This document shows, one piece after another, positions 16,830 through 22,280 of a stretch of DNA of 22,280 bases. The notes under the pieces were generated by a model. It was not told the origin of the DNA. It was given only the letters and a program-made list of their open reading frames with translations, and did no database searches. The DNA comes from Halobacteriovorax sp. (lineage in GTDB: Bacteria > Bdellovibrionota > Bacteriovoracia > Bacteriovoracales > Bacteriovoracaceae), in NCBI GenBank assembly GCA_002686115.1, contig NZAF01000028.1, forward strand, positions 1 to 22,280. Direction: 5' to 3'. Position 1 is the first letter of the stretch. Each line of letters opens with the position of its first letter. The translations under genes and the position numbers were made by a program.

Positions 16830-18866
16830 ATGAATGAAGTTCTCGCAAATGAGGCAACGCGTGAGATTTTTTGGAATATTCCATTCTCATTTAAAGTTGT
16901 CATGTATGTCCTATTTTTCGCATCAATGGGTATTATGATTAAAGGCTTTTGGGATAAACTTATGTTTGTCACAAACGGCGAAGGTATTAAAGGAGTTAAA
17001 AAACTTCTTCCAGAAAAACTAAATTGGACAAGTTTTTTAAAGACTGCTCTTTTAACAGGAAAAGTTCCTCGATTTAAAGATGTTAAAGTCTTTCACGCTC
17101 TTATTTTTTGGGGTTTTGTCATTCTTTGGATTGCAACAGACCTTGTTGCTATTCATGCTGACACTCCTTTTAAAATCTACAAAGGACCTGTTTACATCAT
17201 CGTCTCATTTCTAGCAGACATGGCAGGACTAATGGTTTTAGTCGGATTAGGTCTAGCTTATAAAAGAAGATATATCAATAAGCCTGAGTACTTAGAAGCA
17301 ACTCAGCCAAAAAGAGAAATGTTCATGTATTTCATGCTGGCCGCTCTTGTTATTCTTGGTTACCTCATTGAAGGCGTGAGAATTATGGGTACGGGAATGC
17401 CTGGCAATGAAGCAACTTGGTCTCCTGTTGGTTGGATACTGGCATCTGTCTTTAATACATTTGGACTTGGTGATTACACTTGGGCAATGATTTACAGAAC
17501 AATGTGGATGGTTCACATGATTAACACAATGGCATTTGTCGCCTCTATTGGTCATTCAAAGTTTTCACATATATTTATGCTTCCACTTGCTGCTCTTTTA
17601 ACTCCTGCTAGAAGAGGTGCACTACTTGAGCCAATGGACTTCACTGATGAGAATGCTGAGACATTTGGTCTCGGTAAACTTTCAGAACTTACGATGAAAA
17701 ATAAATTTGATCTTCTCACTTGTGTTGAGTGTGGAAGATGTACTCAAGTATGTCCTGCAAATGCTTCAGACAAGCCGCTTGATCCAAAAAAGATTATCAC
17801 TAAAGCTAGAGACCTTGCATTTGAAACACAGGCCAAGGGTGAGGCAGATGCTGATTTCTGGGAAGCTGGAACATATAGCTCAGCAGAACTTGATTCATGT
17901 ACGACTTGTGGTGCATGTATGGAAGAGTGTCCTGCAAATATCGAACACGTCGACATCATTATGGAGGCGAAGAGATATAAAGCTCTAACACTTGGTGATC
18001 TCCCTGCAGATGCTCAAACAGCGGTTCAAAAAGTACAAGTTAACGGAAACCCTTGGGGAATTTCTCAGGATGACCGTTTTAAATGGGCCGATGGACTTGA
18101 AGTTCCAGTTATTGAAGCTGGTAAGAAAGTTGATTTCTTATACTATGTTGGTTGTGCCGGCTCTTACGATGCTTCAAACCAAAAAGTTGTTAAAGATACA
18201 GTTATGCTACTTAAAAAAGCTGGTGTTAGCTTTGCCGTTATGGGTAAAACTGAAAAGTGTAATGGAGACCCGATTAGAAGATTTGGTGATGAGTACTCAT
18301 TCTTTGAAATTGCCATCGAAAATATCGCTAATATGAGACAATATGACTTTGATAAAGTCGTGACTCACTGTCCTCACTGTCTTCATACCATTGGTAAAGA
18401 GTATGCTAAGTTTGATGATGGAGATTTTGAAACTCTTCACCATACTGAGCTTCTAGCTGAACTTCTTAAAACTGGTAAACTTAAGCCTGAGAAAAAGGTT
18501 AATGAAGAACTTACATTCCACGATCCATGCTACCTTGGTCGTCACCATGGAGAATATAATGCTCCTAGAGAGATTCTTAAAGCAGCTGGTGCTGACATTA
18601 AGGAGATGGAAAAGTCTAAAGATACAGCTCTTTGCTGTGGAATGGGCGGTGGAAACATGTGGTACGAGATCGAAGAAGGTGGCCACATGGTTGACAACAG
18701 ACTTCAACATGTTGGAGAGACTGTAGGAGCAAAAGAGACTCCAAAGTTGGCGACTTCATGTTCTTTTTGTATGATTAACTTTAAGGGTGGAATTAGCGAA
18801 AAAACTAAAACGGAGAACCTTGAAGTTGAGGATGTTGCATCAATTCTTGCAAAAACTATTGATTAG
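16830..18866 (+). CDS. Membrane-bound CCG-domain Fe-S oxidoreductase, likely ETF:menaquinone oxidoreductase type
   Basis: A 678-residue inner-membrane redox protein. Residues 1-260 form a NarI-like membrane domain with helices near 21-41, 87-108, 119-143, 163-186 and 222-260; H89, H229, H242 and H247 are candidate haem ligands. Two 4Fe-4S motifs follow: C298/C301/C304/C308 and C357/C360/C363/C367. Two heterodisulfide-reductase-type CCG domains (DUF224) then occur: C442, C477, C514/C517, and C567, C602/C603, C644/C647. This architecture is the one proposed for EMO enzymes, which pass electrons from electron-transferring flavoprotein (acyl-CoA oxidation) to menaquinone. The first CCG domain reads KCNG, so it lacks the second cysteine of the pair, whereas the second reads CCG. 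No etf genes are in the window, so the partner is inferred from family knowledge. Start supported by AAGGGA upstream. Confidence 0.85.
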   Translation: MNEVLANEATREIFWNIPFSFKVVMYVLFFASMGIMIKGFWDKLMFVTNGEGIKGVKKLLPEKLNWTSFLKTALLTGKVPRFKDVKVFHALIFWGFVILWIATDLVAIHADTPFKIYKGPVYIIVSFLADMAGLMVLVGLGLAYKRRYINKPEYLEATQPKREMFMYFMLAALVILGYLIEGVRIMGTGMPGNEATWSPVGWILASVFNTFGLGDYTWAMIYRTMWMVHMINTMAFVASIGHSKFSHIFMLPLAALLTPARRGALLEPMDFTDENAETFGLGKLSELTMKNKFDLLTCVECGRCTQVCPANASDKPLDPKKIITKARDLAFETQAKGEADADFWEAGTYSSAELDSCTTCGACMEECPANIEHVDIIMEAKRYKALTLGDLPADAQTAVQKVQVNGNPWGISQDDRFKWADGLEVPVIEAGKKVDFLYYVGCAGSYDASNQKVVKDTVMLLKKAGVSFAVMGKTEKCNGDPIRRFGDEYSFFEIAIENIANMRQYDFDKVVTHCPHCLHTIGKEYAKFDDGDFETLHHTELLAELLKTGKLKPEKKVNEELTFHDPCYLGRHHGEYNAPREILKAAGADIKEMEKSKDTALCCGMGGGNMWYEIEEGGHMVDNRLQHVGETVGAKETPKLATSCSFCMINFKGGISEKTKTENLEVEDVASILAKTID

Positions 18867-20739
18867 TTTTCTTATAGCAGGCCAAGTGTTTTTCACTTGG
18901 TCTGCCTCTTCTACATCACTAAGTATTCTTGAAAATTTTTCTCAAACAGTTCGAAATTTTAACAATCAATATATTTCATTAAAAAATACTCCAAAACAAA
19001 CAATTATAGCTGAAGATGCAAAGCTTCGACTTACCAACTCACAACTCCAAACAATTCTCTTTTATGGAAATCAGGCATATAATGAGATTTACTTTAGCGA
19101 GCCTTGTTCACTAGCTTATTTCCTTCAAAATGATAACGTCATCATTCGAAATAAAAGGATCAAAGAAGTTGAGGTTGAAATCATTAAAGATAAGGGAATA
19201 ACCAAGGCCCTTATCGATGCAAAAATTTATGCAAAAAGATTTTTAAATAATAATTGTCCTGACTTTAAAAAAAGAGAAGAATTATTCTCTTCTACAAACT
19301 TAAGGGGTACACTAGAAAGATACGCACTTGTCTCTCCCCGTAATAAACAAGACTGCTACTCTCAATATAAAAAATTCAAAGACTCAAAAGACCTACCTTA
19401 TCTGTGTTCACGAATCGATAAAATAATTTATTCTGCATTAAGAGAAGATTACTTAGAGAAGAATCCATCTGCTGATATTGAAACGAGATTACAAATATCA
19501 AATTTAAGAAAAGAAAAAGAAGAATATCGTCCGAAATTTTCAGACTTTGAATTTAATTATTTTACAAACCTTTGCAAGAACTTGGGTGATCAAGAAGTAT
19601 TCTGTGCAAACTATATTTCACAGGATGTTTGGGGTCTTATTCAAAACTCACAAGAGCCAGACTATAAAATGAAATACAAATGTCTTTCTCTTCTAAAGAA
19701 AGAGACACTTAAAAAGATGGATATTAATCAGTGTATAAATCTTTTTAGAAACAAGCCACATCTATGCTATGTTTTTGGTAGCTTAAATAATTCTTCACTT
19801 TTACCAATGCCAAGCTGCAAGGACATATCAAAGAATTTAACTGCTTCAAAACTCGTCGCTGATTACCATGATTGTCCTTCAGAAGTTGCAAATCCTTCCG
19901 TGATTAACTTTAACAGAATCATCAAACACTTCTTTCCAGATAAGATTAAGATCAGTAGAGAAAATTGTGTCTTCCCTTCATTTGAAAGTGTTTATAGTGC
20001 CTATCTTGATACTAAAGAAGAGAAGAAATGGCCTTTAAAGCTTTGCTATAAAGATACATTAGATAAAAAAGAAAAATGTTATCCTTATGTTCCTGGAAAT
20101 AACCGTGAAGTATCGTACTCACAAAACTCAATTGTTTCAGATATCCTCTATGAAGCTCGATTAAATGAAACAAGACCAAAATGTAACTTCGGAGGAAATA
20201 AGTATAATCCAGCAAGATTGAAGTATAAGACAAACTGTTGGATCCTACCCTTAGATAAGAAGTGCTCTCGTTATGACTGCCCTTTAAAAGTTATCCTAGA
20301 TGGAAAAGAGGTCATCAAGGTTTACTCAAAGGGAAAACTTAATTTTCAATACTTTGAAAATCAATATAATTCGAACGACAGTCCACTTAATAAAAGACTG
20401 ATCAATCAATTTGAAATGAAAACTTCCAGTATCTCATCTGTTTCAAGTGCAAGCTTTTTTCTAAAGCAAAAGAGTAAAGGTATCATTCACGGAATTGGCT
20501 GCCTTGAAGACATCTATCCAGACAAGTTTAGAATACAAGGTGCAACACAGTGCTCTCCAATGCCATTTATTATTGATGGCTTCAAAAAAGATGGGGAACT
20601 TGCTAAATTTACACTTAGAACAGCTATAGATGATCTACATTCACCAAGAGAAGTATCTTGGCCAATTATATATTCTGCAGTTGAGCGTTACTCTTCTTAC
20701 CACCCTTTAAAGAAATGGAATTTATATGGGATATATTAA
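18832..20739 (+). CDS. Large secreted 20-cysteine protein of unknown function
   Basis: A protein of about 635 residues, taking the ATG at 18832. A GTG at 18787 and a TTG at 18847 are also possible, and none has an ideally placed ribosome site. The N-terminus LISFLIAGQVFFTWSASS reads as a signal peptide. The mature part has exactly 20 cysteines spread along its length, consistent with a disulfide-rich extracytoplasmic protein. The last 90 residues look the most constrained: GIIHGIGCLEDIYPDKF, TQCSPMPFIIDGF, RTAIDDLHSPREVSWPII and a terminal HPLKKWNLYG. I do not recognise the family. A Cys/His-dependent enzyme is conceivable from GIGC and the conserved-looking histidines, but that is a guess. 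The gene overlaps the end of the oxidoreductase gene and overlaps the next gene by 14 bases, so it probably forms an operon with the following two. Confidence 0.7.
   Translation: MLHQFLQKLLISFLIAGQVFFTWSASSTSLSILENFSQTVRNFNNQYISLKNTPKQTIIAEDAKLRLTNSQLQTILFYGNQAYNEIYFSEPCSLAYFLQNDNVIIRNKRIKEVEVEIIKDKGITKALIDAKIYAKRFLNNNCPDFKKREELFSSTNLRGTLERYALVSPRNKQDCYSQYKKFKDSKDLPYLCSRIDKIIYSALREDYLEKNPSADIETRLQISNLRKEKEEYRPKFSDFEFNYFTNLCKNLGDQEVFCANYISQDVWGLIQNSQEPDYKMKYKCLSLLKKETLKKMDINQCINLFRNKPHLCYVFGSLNNSSLLPMPSCKDISKNLTASKLVADYHDCPSEVANPSVINFNRIIKHFFPDKIKISRENCVFPSFESVYSAYLDTKEEKKWPLKLCYKDTLDKKEKCYPYVPGNNREVSYSQNSIVSDILYEARLNETRPKCNFGGNKYNPARLKYKTNCWILPLDKKCSRYDCPLKVILDGKEVIKVYSKGKLNFQYFENQYNSNDSPLNKRLINQFEMKTSSISSVSSASFFLKQKSKGIIHGIGCLEDIYPDKFRIQGATQCSPMPFIIDGFKKDGELAKFTLRTAIDDLHSPREVSWPIIYSAVERYSSYHPLKKWNLYGIY
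18877..18905 (+). terminator. Strong hairpin just after the oxidoreductase gene, possible terminator or attenuator
   Basis: GCAGGCCAAGTG and CACTTGGTCTGC pair over 12 positions (11 Watson-Crick and one G-T) around a TTTTT loop. The hairpin begins 11 bases after the oxidoreductase stop codon. What follows is only moderately pyrimidine-rich (CTCTTCT) with no clean T run, so it may be an imperfect terminator, an attenuator or an mRNA 3'-end stabiliser. It lies inside the signal-peptide codons of the next gene, so it also constrains that protein. Confidence 0.5.
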
Positions 20740-21757
20740 TATTATCATTTCCATTCTTTTACTATCTAATGTGATGGCAATCACATCTCTAAAAGAACTT
20801 ACTTCGAAACAGAATATTTTAAACTTAAGATATCTCAATCAACAAACGCAACTTACAATCTATAAGAAGACTCCTAAAGAACTAATGCTTTCGACTAACT
20901 TCAAAGCAACGCCAATACTAAAGGTAGATGTAGATAGTGACTTCATCGTAAAAAGAGTTAATGAAGATTATTTTATCATATGGCAAATCCCATATCACCA
21001 TGATCTTCTAAGCCCAATGAAAGAGGGAGTAATCTACACTTATAATATGAGGCTTAATATAGTAAAAAAGCTAGATACAGGTGCCATTCCAAAAGTTCAT
21101 CATCCTAAGAACATAATTTCGTACTACAATAGTTCTAAAGGAGCTATCAGTATCTACAATGTTGAAGATAATATTCGTGTGGCAACTTTAAAAATCAACA
21201 CCAATCGAAACTACTTTATTCCTATGATCAGTATTCACAAGAATGATATCTTTTACAGTGATATTAATGATAAGGGAAAGATTGGCCTTATTCATTTAAA
21301 CCTTGCAACCAAAGAAAGAAAAATCCTCTACAAGCCTACAAGAAGAACAAGTTATTTTGAGTCTTGCTTGATGAAGGACAAAATTGTTTTTCTTGAATCA
21401 AGTAAAGAAGAACCATTCACTTCAATCTTTTCTTTAAAGTTAAGTGAGATTAACTTTGAAAAAAGAACTATTCATATAAGTTCTACAACTGGACCAAGTC
21501 ATCACCTCACCTGCGAGGAAAGATTCGATTCAGTCTTTTTTGTGACTCAATTTGAAGGTAAAACAAGAATAAATAGTGAAGTTGGTCAACTTAACCTTTC
21601 TAACAACAGTCTCGTGGCACGAAGTGATTTAAAGTTTGTAACGACTATTACAAAAATGGCGGATAAAATCGTCATTCCTTACAGAAAATACATTTACACT
21701 ATTCATAATTCTCAAGGCATTTTCTTTGTCGGTGAAAATCAAAAGGAGAAAAAATGA
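20726..21757 (+). CDS. Secreted beta-rich protein of unknown function
   Basis: A 343-residue protein with a signal peptide (IIISILLLSNVMA, cleavage about residue 18). The mature part is strand-rich and punctuated by short repeated-looking units such as DYFIIWQIPY, GVIYTYNMRLNIVKKLD, GAISIYNVEDNIRVATL, DIFYSDINDKGKIGLIHLNL and RSDLKFVTTITKMADKIVI, which suggest a beta-propeller of TolB/WD type. I see no exact repeat motif, so this is a tentative fold guess. Only two cysteines are present (FESCL and HLTCE). Its start overlaps the upstream gene by 14 bases and its TGA overlaps the next ATG as ATGA, so it is the middle of a three-gene coupled set of secreted proteins. Confidence 0.72.
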   Translation: MGYINIIISILLLSNVMAITSLKELTSKQNILNLRYLNQQTQLTIYKKTPKELMLSTNFKATPILKVDVDSDFIVKRVNEDYFIIWQIPYHHDLLSPMKEGVIYTYNMRLNIVKKLDTGAIPKVHHPKNIISYYNSSKGAISIYNVEDNIRVATLKINTNRNYFIPMISIHKNDIFYSDINDKGKIGLIHLNLATKERKILYKPTRRTSYFESCLMKDKIVFLESSKEEPFTSIFSLKLSEINFEKRTIHISSTTGPSHHLTCEERFDSVFFVTQFEGKTRINSEVGQLNLSNNSLVARSDLKFVTTITKMADKIVIPYRKYIYTIHNSQGIFFVGENQKEKK

Positions 21758-22280
21758 AAGTTCTTCTTTCACTACTCCTAAGTATAAATCTCTATGCGAG
21801 CAGTTTTAAAATAGACTCATCTATACCCGTGTATTTAAGATCTCTTCTTAAACAGGCCTCCTATGAGAACAAAGAATTCACGACAAAGAAAATCAATGAA
21901 TTTCTAAACTCATTTAACACACATTTAGATTTTTTAGAGTCTAAAATACTCATACTGGTTCTTAATGAGTCTTTGAACTTAGATAGGGATAGTTTCGAGC
22001 TCAATCAAGAATCCTATAATATGGCAAAGAATAGTCTTTCAAAAATAAATGAGGACTCGGCTTTCTCAAAAGTTCTCTTTGAATCATTCGTACACGACCT
22101 TGGAGAAATGATTACCGATAGAAAGTACCAAAGCTATCTAACACAAGAGAAGTCAACAAGCAGAAGAACAGACCCAAACCTAAAGGACTACACAAGACAA
22201 ATGCGCCTCATTAAGCCATGGATTAAAATGTTAGTCGTCTCATCAGGCGACCAAATTGCTCTATTCATGAGAGAGTTCAA
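21754..22280 (+). CDS. Secreted helical protein of unknown function (partial, 3' end cut)
   Basis: The reading frame begins with ATG at 21754 and stays open to the window edge, giving 175 codons. AAGGAG lies six bases upstream and the ATG overlaps the preceding stop codon as ATGA. The N-terminus MKVLLSLLLSINLYASS is a clear signal peptide. The rest is polar, rich in Ser, Lys, Asn and Leu, without cysteine, and looks helical (IPVYLRSLLKQASYENKEF; IKPWIKMLVVSSGDQIALF). I recognise no domain. It is the third gene of the secreted-protein set. The true length is unknown. Confidence 0.75.
   Translation, partial: MKVLLSLLLSINLYASSFKIDSSIPVYLRSLLKQASYENKEFTTKKINEFLNSFNTHLDFLESKILILVLNESLNLDRDSFELNQESYNMAKNSLSKINEDSAFSKVLFESFVHDLGEMITDRKYQSYLTQEKSTSRRTDPNLKDYTRQMRLIKPWIKMLVVSSGDQIALFMREF

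Noticed and set aside
17707..18336. Alternative plus-strand frames inside the oxidoreductase gene
   Set aside because: The main frame carries all Fe-S and CCG motifs without interruption; the others are frame shadows, not frameshifted genes.
1..22280. CRISPR arrays, tRNA/rRNA genes, insertion sequences, integrases, riboswitches
   Set aside because: Looked for by eye on both strands; no repeat-spacer array, cloverleaf or ribosomal RNA motif, transposase motif or known riboswitch core was found.

Overview
The window is an AT-rich chromosomal segment (by eye about one third GC) from a Gram-negative bacterium. The most likely source is a predatory member of the Bdellovibrionota, in the Bacteriovorax/Halobacteriovorax/Peredibacter part of the group. 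This assignment is an inference. It rests on base composition, the many short secreted proteins and lipoproteins, and above all a gene block resembling the Myxococcus Glt gliding machinery, which is also known from Bdellovibrio-like bacteria. I see no rRNA, tRNA, CRISPR array, insertion sequence, integrase or phage gene.

Region 1 (about 1-8801, minus strand) is a very tightly packed seven-gene operon. In transcription order it encodes an outer-membrane beta-barrel protein, a periplasmic TPR protein, a large periplasmic TPR protein, a TPR lipoprotein, a small secreted protein, an FHA/transmembrane/TonB-like protein, and a LolA-like periplasmic protein. An eighth gene appears to begin at base 7. 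The central order (large TPR, TPR lipoprotein, small protein, FHA-TonB protein) matches Myxococcus gltD-gltE-gltF-gltG as I recall it. The likely role is an envelope-spanning complex linking the inner membrane to the outer membrane for surface motility or prey attachment. No motor genes (AglRQS type) are in view.

Region 2 (8851-14324, minus strand) is a two-gene addB-addA-type unit for double-strand break processing. Both subunits carry a complete RecB-family nuclease motif and a complete four-cysteine iron-sulfur signature. Their start codons were reassigned here from Shine-Dalgarno position. Divergent from it is hslO (Hsp33), with an intact CxC...CxxC zinc/redox centre.

Region 3 (15327-16678) holds a small secreted cysteine-containing protein on the plus strand. 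It converges on a lipoprotein gene that looks like a degenerate alkaline-phosphatase-superfamily protein; the two stop codons overlap.

Region 4 (16830-18866, plus strand) encodes a membrane-bound iron-sulfur oxidoreductase. It has a NarI-like membrane domain, two 4Fe-4S clusters and two CCG domains, the layout proposed for electron-transferring flavoprotein:menaquinone oxidoreductase.

Region 5 (18832 to the end, plus strand) is a run of three overlapping or coupled genes for unrecognised secreted proteins: a 20-cysteine protein, a beta-rich protein and a helical protein cut by the window edge. A strong 12-bp hairpin lies just after the oxidoreductase stop codon, inside the signal-peptide codons of the next gene.

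The most interesting parts are the Glt-like envelope machine with its LolA-like last gene, the doubly iron-sulfur AddAB pair, and the unrecognised secreted three-gene set.
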